64,000 bases of DNA, from assembly GCF_902806685.2 (NCBI RefSeq), contig NC_048538.1:7378001-7442000 (forward strand). The letters run 5' to 3'. The stretch comes from Maniola hyperantus. Taxonomy: Eukaryota; Arthropoda; Insecta; Lepidoptera; Nymphalidae. Under the pieces are notes generated by a model. The model was not told where the DNA came from, made no database searches, and saw only the letters and a program-made list of their open reading frames with translations. The translations under genes and the position numbers were made by a program. Shown piece by piece: positions 1-14,300 of the stretch (position 1 is the stretch's first letter; every line of letters begins with the position of its first letter).

Positions 1-215
1 GCCCAGCTGGCACACCTAAAAGCCAATAATTGGGAATTGAATTGAATTTTTTGAGAAATATAAGAAAATACATACTTCCAGATTTTAAATTTATTTACTA
101 AAATAATATACAATGAATTCTGTGGAAGTATCATCTGCCTATATCAAGAAACTAAGTAAATATTTTTTTTGCACTGCACGTTCTCTCAAGGTTTACAAGA
201 TTATCACTGGGTATT
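1..215. other. Upstream flank of rotatin exon 1
   Basis: AT-rich, with no open frame joining exon 1 and no clear TATA box. It could hold the 5' UTR or, less likely, the 3' end of an upstream intron. Confidence 0.4.
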
Positions 216-425
216 ATGATTATGAAATTTATTTTAGATCATCCAATGAGAGAAATACGTGAGCGTTCACTACATTTGTTAATGAATAAACTTCAGCTTG
301 GGTGGGAACTAGAGGACGAATTGGCGGGAACGCGAGAATTGTTGGAGGCATTGCTAGCTTGGTTCAATGTGCAACAGCCTACATTTCAAAGAGAAGCTTT
401 GAAATTACTACTGAAAACTATAAAG
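216..425 (+). CDS. RTTN: Rotatin exon 1 (aa 1-70, start codon)
   Basis: Starts MIMKFILDHPMREIRERS; ends KTIK before GTATGG, phase 0. This is the conserved rotatin N-terminal domain. ATG 216 and ATG 222 both have A at -3; 216 is chosen as the more upstream, and the difference is two residues. An alternative reading with an acceptor at TTTTAG (231-236) would need an upstream exon. Confidence 0.9.
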
Positions 426-3400
426 GTATGGTGGTTTAAAAAATCAAACTCTTTTATTTTTCGTGACAAAAAGTAGCGTAGTCCTTCCTTGGCATGCTAG
501 CTATCTTTGTATCCGTCGGTTAACCAAATGAGCCGTGAAAAGCTAGCAAACAGTCAGTCAAAGTACGCTGTAGATAACACAACTTGTATCTTGTTTGAAC
601 TGACTTATGTGTGAGCAAATTCAAAGTACGCTATAGACAACAAGATACTTGTATCTTGTTTGAACTGTCTTATGTGTGAGCACCCCAAAGCCTAAAGACT
701 AAAGTCTTTAATGAGTGTGTCCTACCTGTGATGACGTATGGCGCTGAGACGTGGACACTGACAGTTGGCCTTGTCCACAAATTCAAAGTCGCTCAGCGGG
801 CTATGGAGCGGGCTATGTTGGGTATCTCTCTGAGGGATAAAGTCCATAACAAGGAAATCCGTAGAAGAACCAGAGTGACCGACATAGCCCAACGAATTAG
901 CCAGCTGAAGTGGCAGTGGGCAGGCCACGTCTACCGCAGAACCGATGGCCGATGGAGCAGATGTGTTCTGGAGTGGAGACCGCGTATCAGCAAGCGCTGT
1001 GTGGGACAACCTCCAACCCGCTGGACTGACGACCTTAAGAAGATAGCGGGAAGTGGGTGGATGAGGAAGGCGGAGGATCGTGTGTGATGGGGTGCTCTTG
1101 GGAAGGCCTATGTCCAGCAGTGGACGCAAATAGGCTGATTGATTGATTGATGTGTGAGCAAAGTCAAAGTACACTGTGGATAAAACATAACTTGTATCTT
1201 GTTTACACTGTCTTATGTGTGAGAACACACAAAGTACACTATAGATAAAGTAGATAACACATAACTTGTTTCTTGTATTAACTATCATAATATGTATGAG
1301 TAAAGGCAAAGTATGCGATAGATCTTGCCTTAAAAAATGACTTCTCACACACTATTTTAACTCTATGGGTATACTGTCATGTCAAAAGTATAGTTCACCC
1401 ATATGAATAAGACCTACCTACAATACTCGGTTCATCTTTAAAACAAGGGGTAAAATCGTACTTTTGACATGAAATTTGACACAAAAAGTTAAAATGGTGC
1501 GTGAGGAGTTAAATTTTACGCGTTATAAGTAGAATAGATTAATATGTCCTGTGTAAGTTGTAGTCAACCACAAAATCAATGTCGTCAGTTTTTAAATGAC
1601 TACATCTATTTTATGCTTTCAAAATAAAAAATGCTAAAAATTTAATTTTTTAGTACTCATAAGATGTATAATGTTGTGTTTTTCAAAAGAGGACTCTTTT
1701 CAATTTATTAGAACTATTTAAAAAAAAATTGTGTTGGAGGTACAACAACTTAAGTAGAGAGGTATTAAGATATGTGATATTTTTTTTTGTTTTTTTTTAC
1801 AGCAATATTGATGACATAATATTTTTATTTTTATTTCATGATTAATATACAGACTAAAGCAGGGACCTATATTGCTAAAGAAATAGGCATTGAGAAAATC
1901 TTGTCAACATTGAACAAAATAAAACCTAAAATAATATTAGATGCCACTGAAATTTTGGATGACCTTATTGAAACGCTTCGCTTTTTAAACACAGTGGATT
2001 CTGAAGTGCACATGGGAGTTCCACCTCTGAATTTACATTCACAGACAAGGTTAATATATTTTTTAAGCTTGGAATGTTTTTTAATTAAACACTATATGAT
2101 GCCCATGACTTCTGGGTGGGTTTTAGTTTTTATATTTTAATAATCCAGTGGGAACTCTTTTTCCCAGATCTATGTCATTCTCCAGGTCTTTAAATACATC
2201 CATCCAAAAATCACATTGTTCTGTTGCTTGAGTTGCAGCATGATAGAAAGACAAACCAACAAACAAACACCTTTACATTTATAATATTTGATGTCAAACC
2301 CCCATCTAGACTGTTGTAAACAAGCCCTCCACATCTGTCTCCACCGGCAGTTTTCACCAGTGTTTACAACATATTTTTGTTGCAAGCAAGTGTTTACACT
2401 GTTGTGAACTGCTGGTGGACACCAACCTGCAGGGTATGTTTACAACAGTCTGGATGGGGTTTTACAGTTACTTATAGCTGAATTAACCTAATTATGGTAC
2501 AAGTAATGCTAGTGAGAAATATATACATGTACTGCTGCATACTGAAGGTTGCATCTCCCTGAACAGCCACTAGCCAGGCTGATTTTTGTAAAAATAATTT
2601 AATTGTTATGGCTTTGATTTCATGCAAATTGTCAATTTTCTATGATAGGTATTTGTCTAAAATAATTAAACTGGCCTTATCTAGAATCATTATTCACAAC
2701 TTTATATTATTTTAAAAATAATAACAATTTGAAACGTAAAAAGTATATTTTATTGAAATAGTTTGTTGTAAATTCTATAGTTCTGAAAGCAATGGATCAA
2801 GTAGCGGCTATTATAATATAGGACTCAATCACAGACTGTCAAAAGAAAGTTCAGTCTCCGATGAAGATATTGAAATAAATAAAATAAATGGGTAAGTGTA
2901 CATGTATTTCTTTATTGGAAAACAGGTTCATTATTAATTTTTTTCTTTTTTTAAATTCAGATACAAGTTAGCCCTTGAATGCAATTTCACCTGGTGGTAA
3001 GTGATGATGCCATCTAAGATGGATGCTGGCTAACCTGGAATTTTTAGGCAGTTTTATTAAACCCATACCCCTTTGGTTTCTACACGGCATCGTACCGGAA
3101 CGCTAAATTGCTTAGCGGCACGACTTTGCCGGTAGCGTGGTAACTAGCCACGGCCGAAGCCTCCCACCAGAGCAGACCAGAAATTTAGAAATTATAAAGT
3201 TCCAAACCCCTGCCGGGAATCGAACCCGGTACCTCCCACTAACAAGACTACAACGCTTACCACTGCGCCAGAGAGGTAGTCAGGTGGTCGAGGTGGTGGT
3301 GAATGAAAAACACTCATACACACTACTAAAGATAGCTGTACTCAGAACTTGTAATCAAGTATAAAGCAACAACTTGTATAAACTAGTAATAGGCCACCAT

Positions 3401-6400
3401 TTTGAAGCATGCTCGTAAGTGTCGTTTTGTCTAAAGGTGCGTAAAATCTGTATATAAAATGCAGTGTAGTAGTGCATATCAGATATCTATATATTATAGT
3501 CTGTTCATAAGCTTCCGAACTTGTATTAATATTTTAAAATACAAATGTGTGATATTTACCTAACTGGAGTTTTTATATAAAGTACCTGTCTGTGTATTAA
3601 TTTTCAGTTCTGGAAGCTCAGGAATAAATGTTCTTCTCTTTCCCTGGGTAGACATATGTCCTTCTGATCTGAAAACCATGATTTTAATAGAAGATTCACT
3701 CAAGGTCTTGAAATCAACTCGTCGTTGCTGCAGATTCATTAGAGATGTATTTATACGTGATTTTCCGGTAGAAATATTTTTGAACAGACCTGCAATCATA
3801 AAGGTATAAAGATATTCATTTAATTTACAATAATATTTAAGTTCTAACCTTTATTACAATAATATTTAACCGCACCTCTAACTTTTCGGAGTTATGTGCG
3901 TTTTAATTAATTAAATATCATTTGCTTTAACGGGGAAGGAAAACATCGTGAGGAAACCTGCATGCCTGAGAGTTCTCCATAATGTTCTCAAAGGTATGTG
4001 AAGTCTACCAATCCGCACATGGCCAGCGTGGTAGACTATGGCCAAAAACCGTTCTCACTGTGAGAGGAGACCCGCGCTCTGTAGTGAGCCAGTGATGGGT
4101 TGATCATGATGACGATGATGAATATTTAAGTTCAAATCAATCTTTAGAATATCTAAAGTGTAGGCACTGGGCAATCAATTGCTAAGGAGTTTTCTGCAAT
4201 TTATTTGTCTTTAAAGTCAGCTAAGAAAAATAGATTTCACTCACCGCGCTCGAGGCGGGTGTGCGGGGCGTCCCAATCCTGATTGCCATCTCGACCTGTC
4301 GCTACGCATGAAGTATGGGTTCATTTTCAATGGGTCCATGTAGCATCATGAAGAAATATTTAACTATTTTAATTCATTATTACTGATTTTATTAAGACTA
4401 GCTTATGCTCGAGAGTTCGTCCGCGTGGACTATACAAACTTCAAACCCCTATTTCACCCCCTTAGGGGTTGAATTTTCAAAAATCCTTTCTTAGCGAATG
4501 CCTACGTTATAATAGCTATTCTGCATGCCAAATTTTAGCCTGACCCGTCCAGTAGTTTCAGCTGTGCGTTGATAGATCAGCCAGTCAGTCAGTCACCATT
4601 TCTTTTTATATTTCAGATAATTGTTTATAGCTCATAAATATTGTCCTAAAAATTTATCTATTGCAGTTGTGTTACTAAATAAATAGGGCTAAGAGAACAA
4701 AATCTCAAGCTATAACATCAACAATGGACTTAAATATTATTTTTTGAGCATTCCGACCCACAATTAAGATGCTTCAAATTGAGATGTGAAAAAAACTGAT
4801 TACATCTGGGATGCAAAATAAAATATTGCAATGCAAAAGAAAATTCATATATCCAGGATATAATCTGCATATTTTATAATTTCAGCCCAGTAATTTGAGC
4901 TGTACATTGATAGATCAGTCAGTCAGTCATCTTTTCCTGTATATTCAGAAAATATAATTAATAATACTAACTAAATTCCAGACATTATTAGCGATAGCTG
5001 ATGGCCAGTACGGTGGACACCCAGGAGAGGCATTGAATGTTCTATTGAGCATAACCCAGACATTGGATACAAGATTCTTGAAGTTATTCTCCTTGGATTT
5101 AATCTCACAGACATACAAGGTACTGAACATCTTGATCTTGAACACCTTGATCTTACAAGGTATTGATAATATGAGTAGCTGGTACTGGTGCTAACTTCGT
5201 CCATGTAGACATATTTTATTGGCTTTGGATTAAAAGTTAGTGTTAGTTTGTAAGTGTGTTAGTCTTTGATGGATTCCAAAGTCTGAGTGAAAGCCTCCTC
5301 CATTTCTTTCCGCTTTTTCCTGTTTTAGGCAGCACATATCCAATCTCTTCCAGCCACTTCTATAATGTCTAATAGGTACCTATTAATATTACTTTTACTA
5401 GGTACTAAGCTGTGGTAGTCTAGTGGTTTGGACGTCCGCCTTCCAATCGGAGGTCGGGGGTTCGATCCCGGGCACGCACCTCTAACTTCTCGGAGTTATG
5501 TGCGTTTAATTAATTAAAATATCACTTGCTTTAACGGTGAAGGAAAACATCGTGAGGAAACCTGCATGCCTGAGAGTTCTCCATAATGTTCTCAAAGGTG
5601 TGCGAAGTCTGCCAATCCGCACTTGGCCAGCGTGGTAGACTATAGCCAAAACCCTTCTCACTCTGGAGGAGACCCGTGCTCTGTAGGGAGCCGGCGATGG
5701 GTTGATCATGATGATGACGATGATTACTATTACATTAGCATTTTGTTTATAGGGTTCAGTAGACCAAACCGAGTCAGTTGATAATGTGAACATAGAGCTA
5801 CAGAACCTTACTGGTGGCAACACCATACTACCGCCCGATGATGCTCTGGTTGCCTTGAGACAAATGCCAGCACCTGAATACGCATTGGATGCTCTGCACA
5901 CTGTCCTCACTATCATGATCAGAAGCGTTGTGTTGGACACAAGCGAGGAAAATGAAATCATGGATATGGTAATTACCTACTTTATAACATTAATTGAGAA
6001 CAAGACAAGAAGTGGATAGGCAAACACTTATCCTTACTAAAAGAGATCTAGTTATAAGAGATCACTATCAGTATTATAGTATACTACTTTATTACTGTAA
6101 AGTTTTTTTTATTTATGACTGATGCACACAACTTCTTCCGTGTGGATTTAGATTTAGCAAAAACGGTCTGGCAATCGGGGTGGGGACGCCCCGCACACCC
6201 GCACAGCTCCCGCGCTAACCCGGATTGCGCGGGTTACGTGCGGGTGTGCAGGCGTCCCCCGGCCTCAGACCCGGATTGCCATCTCGACCTGTCGTGTACT
6301 ATTGCATAAAGATTGTTGTGTACAAGAGATTGTGTACTAGATGTTGCCCGCGACTTCGTCCGCGTGGATTTAGGTTTTTAAAAATCCCATGGCAACTAAT

Positions 6401-8318
6401 TTTCCGGGATAGAAGGTAGCCTATGTCCTTCCCCAGGATGCAAGCTGTCTCTGTTCCAGATTTCGTCAAAATCGGTTTAACTGATGGGCTTTGAAATCCT
6501 AGCAGACAGACAGACAGACACACTTTCGAATTTATAATATTAGTATGGATTTTGTTTTCAGAAAGAATTGAATACCAGTTTGTCTTTAATAGAAAAACTA
6601 ATCGAATTGTTATTGAAGTGTGTGAATGAGCAATTTTGGTCTATGGAGCACACTTCTAGAACACACAGGGACATAGCTCACAAAGCTTGCATGGTCATGC
6701 GCATGTCGGGCGAATTACTAACCAAATACAGGTTAATTTTGTTTATTTTAGCGTTGAAACTGTTGTGAGCGATTTCCATAATAAATGTAGAAGAAACCAG
6801 CAGGGTGATTACGTAAAACGTAGCAGTAGCGACAGCAGTAGCAATGCGACAGTTTATTTGCTGTCTCTCTTATTCTTCTTCTTATTTTGCTTGTGGCTAT
6901 TGCTGTCTCTCTCTAGCGGCTGTTACGTGTGACGTTTGACAGCAATGATCGCGAGATTTACGCCTGTCGCAAGCCTGTCGCGAGATACGTAATCACCCCG
7001 CCGCTTTATTCATGTATTTAGTCGACGTTAGCCCGACTAGTTTCGAACCCATCCGAAGTCCTCTCGCACAGGCACTCGGTTCGCGAACGATTGTCCGTCG
7101 AGTCGGGCTAAATATGTGAGTAAAGTCGGTTTCTTCTACATTTATAATTCTGCGGGTCGATTGCGAATAGACTGCATCTATCATTTAATGACAGCATCAA
7201 TGTCAAAATATGGTTTTCCTATCACGGTTCGGTGAGACAGTCCACAAAGGATAGATGTGGACAAAAAAATGTTTTGACAGTTCATTTGCAATTATTTATT
7301 TTTTAATGGTACTAATTATAAACATTGATGCTTCCGGCTGTACTCACGTGATTAGTCGACGTCAGTCGGATTAGTTTATAATGGAAATTACTTACAATAG
7401 CTTGAACGCTAATATTAATTTCTGAAACATTGCTGATGCCAAAATATAATTAAGATCTTGATAGATATAATGCGCGATAGCAACTTGGCCAACTCTACTT
7501 TAAAAGTTGGAATATAAAGCACACTGGCATATTACTTTACATATTTTTCAAGGAAATAATACTATTAAATTTGACTGTCTTGGTGGATTTGGTCTTATAT
7601 GGTTCTAGGTACGAGTTTGATTCTAGGCAGGTACAATTTGGAAATTTTTAATTTCTTAATTCGCTCTGGTCTAATGGTCTATTGTTTTCGGCTTTGGCTA
7701 CTTACCACGTACCACCTTACAAATTAAGATGTACCGCCAAGCAATGTAGCATTCCGGTATGATGCCGCCCAGAAACTGATTAAGTGTACGGGCAAAACCT
7801 ACCATACCTCTTCCAAATTATCCCACTTCCATCTCAGACTAGAGTTACCACCAGTTGAGATCACAATCAATTGTCAAATGGTTAACTTACTATAAGGGTT
7901 AGGGGTTAATACTTATAATGGAAATCACTCACGATAGTTTAAACACTAAAGGGTTAACTTGCCATCGAATTAAAGAAAAACTCTTTCTAGGTTATCATTT
8001 TATAAGGATCTTGATCGCGCTCATCACAGAATCGCATGGCTGCGCTTAGTTCCGTGCGGAGTGACGCTACTGACCTGGGCAAAGACTTCGGCGTTACCGC
8101 CTTCATCACTGGTGACTGCGTTACAAACGGCTCAGATTGACCCTGCTATAGAACTGCTTTATCCTACACTGGGCAAGAGGATAACCACGGTTTTATTGGT
8201 AGGTATAAACTTTAAAAACTATAACCCGACTACCAGTCGTAATAATACCACGTTGGACGAGCGAGTCATATCTTCTTCTATATGTATAAAAGGAGAAGCT
8301 TACTGACTGACCGACTGA

Positions 8319-8353
<35 letters not shown>

Positions 8354-11300
8354 CCTGTCTAACTGATTGACTGATCTATCAACACACAGCTCAAACTACT
8401 GCTGCTTGATTGCGGTACAATGACAGCTACAATGTCACGATCACAATCACGTCTGATTGGTTGTTGCTCGCTCACTAATGGCTACAATGCATTGTTGCGA
8501 CAAGAATCGCACAAATTCAGCCAATCACAACAATTGAGATTGTAGTAATGATTGATTTAGGTTTTACGAAATCGACCCGCTGCGCTGGACGGATCGGGCT
8601 TAAATTGGGCAGATAGCTATTATGACGTAGACATCCACTAAGAAAGGATTTTTGAAAATTCTAAAGGGGTAAAATAGGGATTTGAAATTCGTGCAGACCA
8701 TGCGGACGAAGTCTCGAGAATAAGCTAGTTTTCATATAAACATACAAGCGTTTTCCCGCGACTTCGTCTGTATGATCATGACATATCATGGCAACCCCCT
8801 GCCAGACACCCTTAAAGTTTAAAAGTTTAAGGGTGTCTGACAGGAGGTTGCCACGACGCTAAGTGTCTGGCAATGCATGACGTGATTTCTAATACTATTA
8901 TGAAGAAAATATAAAATAATTAGGCTTTCTACTTTACGTAAGATTTTTTACACCTTTGTTACCTGTTATCTCCCAAAGCCACCATGATCCTAACAAACAT
9001 CCAAACAAACGTTCCTCCCAGTGTTGGGGACAATACGCAGAGAAACTTTCAGCTTTTATAAAATGACGAATGTCGGGCACGCGCCGCCCCTCTCTCTATT
9101 ATATTTTATCCATTGTTCAAATCAACTTTGTATTTCTTCACAGAGCGCAAAGTCATCAGTCGACCAAGAATTCAAAAGCAAATACAGAGAGCTAAACAAA
9201 TTATTCGTCAGCATGGACCATGCTGTCCAATTCATGAAGTTACAAGACAGCGGACGCATATCCAAGAATGTTTTAATTTGCATAAAAAACTCTCTACCAG
9301 TGCTCCATTTGAACTTGAATAAAAATTTCTTGATTGATATTGCATCGATTTTGCTCAAAAAATCAAAGGATTTAGGTTTGGATGACAGTGATTGGTCTAT
9401 AGCTCGAAGTATTACGTTGGTTCTTACGGCACATAGTGTTGAATGGGTTCGTGTGGAATTTTATAAAATGCTATGTGATATGGTCAAGTCAGTGCTAATG
9501 AGTGATGAAAGCGATCAGTCGGAAAACGAGAAATGTCTCCCGTTAGTGACTGATGTTGGGATTTTGACGGAAATTTGTTGCCATGGACTGTCTTCGGATC
9601 AGAGAGAGGTAGGTTTTTGTATTGTACTTTACATTATACTGTGTATTTAATTTGTTATTCAATAAATGAATGACAAAAATTGACTGGTGATCCCTGTGTT
9701 GTGTGGTGTATATTGCTTGCATTTCCTGCTTCTTTAGTAGTGGAAGTGTGGAGATTTTGGCGTATTATAGTCAATTAGCCTTTGTGTCCATCGTGTATCA
9801 TGGACTTCCACAAAGTAACGCAGCATGCGTTACTTTGTGGAAGTCCATGATACACGATGGACGATGGAAGTCCATGATACACGATGGATCTATCTGCTTC
9901 TATCCAACAGTAATTTCATTAAACATTGATAGGGTTCCGTGCCCGAAGGGTGCCAACGGGACCCTATTACTAAGACTCCGCTATTCGTCCGTCCGTCTGT
10001 CTGTCAGCGGGCTGTATCTCGTGGGCCGTCTTAGGTAGAGAACTGAAATTTTCACAGAATGTGTATTTCTATTGCCGCTATAACAACAAAAAATATGCAT
10101 TTTAAAATAGCGGCCTTGAAAATTAAAAAATAATTAAAAAGTGTTATTTCTTGTACGAGGGTACGGAACCCTTCGTGTGCGCGTCCTACTCGCACTTGAC
10201 CGATTTTTAGGTGGAAAGCAGCTCGTCAGAAATAATGCTGTACTTGCTCCGCGGCAGGATGGTCCTGAGCGAAACTTGCTGGTGGCGCCTGCTCGCGAGC
10301 CTCCTACCTGTTTTGCCACTTCTGCACGTTTATGCTGAACACGATACACAATTGGGTAAGTATAGAATAGATCGCAGTGCCCAGTAAAACCTACTGTGGT
10401 TTTTGTGGCACTGAATGTACCAAAAATAATGCCATGTACAAGTTTAGTAAATGAAATTTTTAAAAAGTTTATCTATGTGAAACATAATATGACGATGCGT
10501 ATTGGCAGGGCACATAGTTCGGAAAACCGATAGACGTCGGAGTCCCAAGGTGCTGGAGGTCTCTTCTCTCACCGGAAAGCGCAGGGTTGGAAGACTCCCC
10601 TACTAGGTGAACGGACGACATCATGCGAGTCGCAGGGAGTGGCGTGCGGAAGTCCCTACAAGAGACCTATGTGCAGCAGTGGACGTCTATCGGGTGATGA
10701 TGATGATACTTAACGTATTCGCCTAACAATTGTCAAAAACCGCATCATTCTAGCCTAGAAGTATATTTCATGTAATTTTTTTCTTTGTTCAGGAAAAGCA
10801 ATCTGCAAGTCTCTCGAACCAGACATAGTGGAGTGTATGGGGGTGCCTCAGTCGGAAATGATCGCGGGGCTGGTGCGACTGCTGTTCGTCAACTGCGCCG
10901 CTGTGACGTTGGACGCCGTACATTCTCTCTGCCTGTTGCTGGGCAAGTTTACCTGAACATTATACCATGTCTTAGATAATGTTCATAAAATCCCGGCGAA
11001 CTAAATTTAGGACCGATGTATAGATTTACCAAAAAAACTGACCAAGTGCGAGTCGGACTCGCGCACCGAGAGTTCCATACTCCACACTCATAATACATTA
11101 TGGATGGACATAGGATTCTATCCCGAAAAGTAAAAGATCTCCCACAGAATTAAAACATAGATTTTTTGTTTGAAGTAATTCTATATTTAATGATACTGTT
11201 TTCTGCAGATGATAGCAAATATTTGCCTCCTCGAGAATCTCTGCGTGCTGACATCATGCTAAATGCATTGAGAAGAGTTGATATACAAGAGTTCAATGTT

Positions 11301-14300
11301 GACCAATCTAGTTCGCCAAAGAATACCCAAGTAAGTTCCAATATTCTGTTTCTATGTTTAAAAACGCATAATATGGACAGTACGCGGCCGGAAATAATGT
11401 ACATCGGCCTTTAGAATGACATTTCGGCTTTGCAAAGCGTTATCTCTGTCACTCATACCTATATGACGTTTTGTCGATCTTAACGGCACGGGGGCAACGC
11501 TCTATAAATCTGCTATCTCCTTCTCGATGTTCATTACTTTCGGCAGCGTACTGTATCTGATAACAATTTGTGTGATTCAGCAGATCAGGACGACTATATC
11601 ATGGATTTCATTAATTAGGATTCCGTACCTCAAAAGGAAAAACAGAACCCTTGTAGGATCACTTTGTTGTCTGTCTTTCTGTCCGTCAAGAAACGTACTT
11701 CCCGTTGACCTAGAACCATGACATTTGGTAGGTAGGTAGGTCTTATAGCACACGTAAGGGGAAAAATCAGAAAACCTTGAATGTGTGGAAAAAAATGTGT
11801 TCATGAACAAATAATTAGTATTTTCAACTTTGAAAGTAAGATAACTATATCAAGTGAGGTATCACCTGTACATTCTAAAAAAGGATTTTCATTTCTTTTT
11901 ATGCATTATAGTTTTTGATTTATCGTGCAAAATGTACAAAAAATTCGACTGCAGTACGGAACTCTCGGTGCGCGAGTCTGACTCGCACTTGACCGGTTTT
12001 TGAATTGAGGAAACCTATTATTCTATTTAGGTACCAAAACGGTAAAAAGGAACCCTTAGGCTCATGACTAAGATGTGTAAGGTAAACCGCACTTTGGATG
12101 CGACTTTACGTATGTATCGTGGAAACTGAATGTAAATACTGAATGTGAATACTGGTCGTACGAATTGAGTGTATACACTGAATACATTTTTCTCTAAAAT
12201 TGTGCGTGGGACTGAGTTACTTTTATACACGGCATAATACTATTGTCAATCGAATGTTTGAGAAGAGCAGCTGTCGAGTTTCTTGCGGACTTTTCGCGGT
12301 AGGAAAGGCATTCTGAACCAGTGGTAGATTGATGATTCAAAATTACTTGTAAAACTTAATTTGAAAAAAAATCTTTCTGTTTCTTTAATGTAATTTTTTG
12401 TTTCTAGACATCAGGCCTCATTCAAATATTAGATGTACTGAAACAAGATTTGGTTCTTGACGAAGATACTTTGGAGTATGTGACGCAGAACCGTCCCACT
12501 CAGCCAACTTTGGAGCCGGCCCTGCGACGCAGTACATTGCAACAGCTTGCAGTTATGTTGCGGCAACAGGAACTTCACGAAACCTTCTTACAATATGACG
12601 GCTTGAAACTGATCGTCACTTTACTCAGGTAATTTTGGTATTACTCTCCAGACGTCAGGCCTCATTCATATATCCTGAAACAAGACTTGGTTCTTGACGA
12701 AGATATTTTGGAGTATGTGACGCAGAACTGTCCCATTCAGCCAACTTTGGAGCCAGCCCTGCGACGCAGTACATTGCAACACCTTGCAGTTATGTTGCGG
12801 CAACAGGAACTTCAGGTATCCTTCTTACAATGTGACGGCTTGATACTGATCGTCACTTTACTCAGGTATTAGCATTTAGGCAAATATTGGTAAAATTTAT
12901 ATTACAAAAAACTGATCAAGTGCGAGTAGGACTCACAAACGAGGGGTTCCGTACCGTCGTACAAGATATAACACTTTTATGTGCAACACTGCAAGTTAAT
13001 GATAGACAGCGCCATCTAATTTGATTTAGTAATTTAATCAAGATCACAGTTTTTGGATTTTTCTTTAGTTGTGTATAAGACCTACCTACCTGCCAAATTT
13101 CATGATTCTAGGTCAATGGGAAGTGCCCTATAGGTTTTCTCGACAGACACGACAGACAGACCGACAGACAACGGCAATTTGTAATTATTTAAAGTCATGC
13201 CATTCTCTTCAAGAGAAGGAAATGTTCTTACACTAGCCTCAATATATTTACAACAATACAATTTTTTTATTGTTTGTAGGTACAGTTTTGTATTGTACAC
13301 ATTAGTATGTTTTTGAGTATACTTTATTTTTAGGTTATCTCTGATGGTGGATGATTACTTGGCCTTCCCCGAATGCGCGATTAGCTGTGTGTCAGTCTTG
13401 AACAGCATCTGTTTTGTGAGCCGCCACACTTTGGCCAAGATATCTGATCTGCCTTTACTGTTACTGAGAGGTTGGTAAAGTATAGAGCATCCCTACTTTC
13501 CTACTAATATTAAGATGTGTGTCGTGTTTTGGTTTATCCTTTAATCACGCCGCAACGGTGCAACGAATCGATGTAATTTTTTTCATGATATAGTTAAATA
13601 CCTGGAAAGTAACCTATGTCACACAGGTTACTTTTTATCCTGAAAAAGTACAGTTCCCACAGGTGACAGGATTATTCATACTGTGACCCAAAATACGTCA
13701 CAGCTACTATACAATATGGTGTCAAATATCCTTTCACATCTCTGGTGTCTTTGTGGCCATATGATTCTTTTACTAATTTGCCATTTTGATCATGTAATCT
13801 AGTCTTATCATAAAACCAGGATCAAAAAGATTGTCATTTTAGACCATTTTTCCAAAATTTCGCAATTTTAGACTTGCCTTTACACAAATACAAAAATAAA
13901 GTATCCTGCTGAAAAAGCATACAATTAGACAGTCGAAGATTATGTAAATGATAAGAGTGCGTGGATTTGATAGCTCGCTGCTGCAATGCGCGGGACTGCA
14001 ATAAAGTAAATCGAACTTTTCAAAAGAGCAACCGCCGTGTTCTTGCCGGCCGGTAGGAAAGACATTCCGTACCAGTAGTACATGCATTTGAAGATCCAAA
14101 AGTACTTGTAAAAGTTAATTGAAAAAAGAAAAGAAACATCTTATTTCCAGTGATTTTAGTGTTTCCTGCAAATGACAATACAGTATTGATGGCGGCTCAA
14201 GTGTTATCGTTAGTAGCGTGGGCGGGGTTCGCCCTGCAGGAGTTGGACGCTAGTCGGCGGCGAGTTCCCGCGTTACCCCTCAGCGTAACCCAGAGGACAT

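Noticed and set aside
722..1348. 208-aa minus-strand ORF
   Set aside because: Antisense shadow of the RTE-like LINE fragment on the plus strand.
3185..3285. Possible minus-strand tRNA gene
   Set aside because: Again a SINE head; no acceptor stem pairing seen.
5410..5475. Possible tRNA gene
   Set aside because: A- and B-box-like sequences are present but continuous with a SINE body repeated elsewhere; no complete cloverleaf.
8300..8360. Tandem GACT/GGCT repeats as a CRISPR-like or satellite array
   Set aside because: Simple microsatellite belonging to the H2 repeat; no spacers.
12687..12872. 61-aa ORF similar to rotatin exon 13 as an alternative exon
   Set aside because: The open frame cannot be entered in phase from exon 12 or exon 13; treated as a pseudo-exon.
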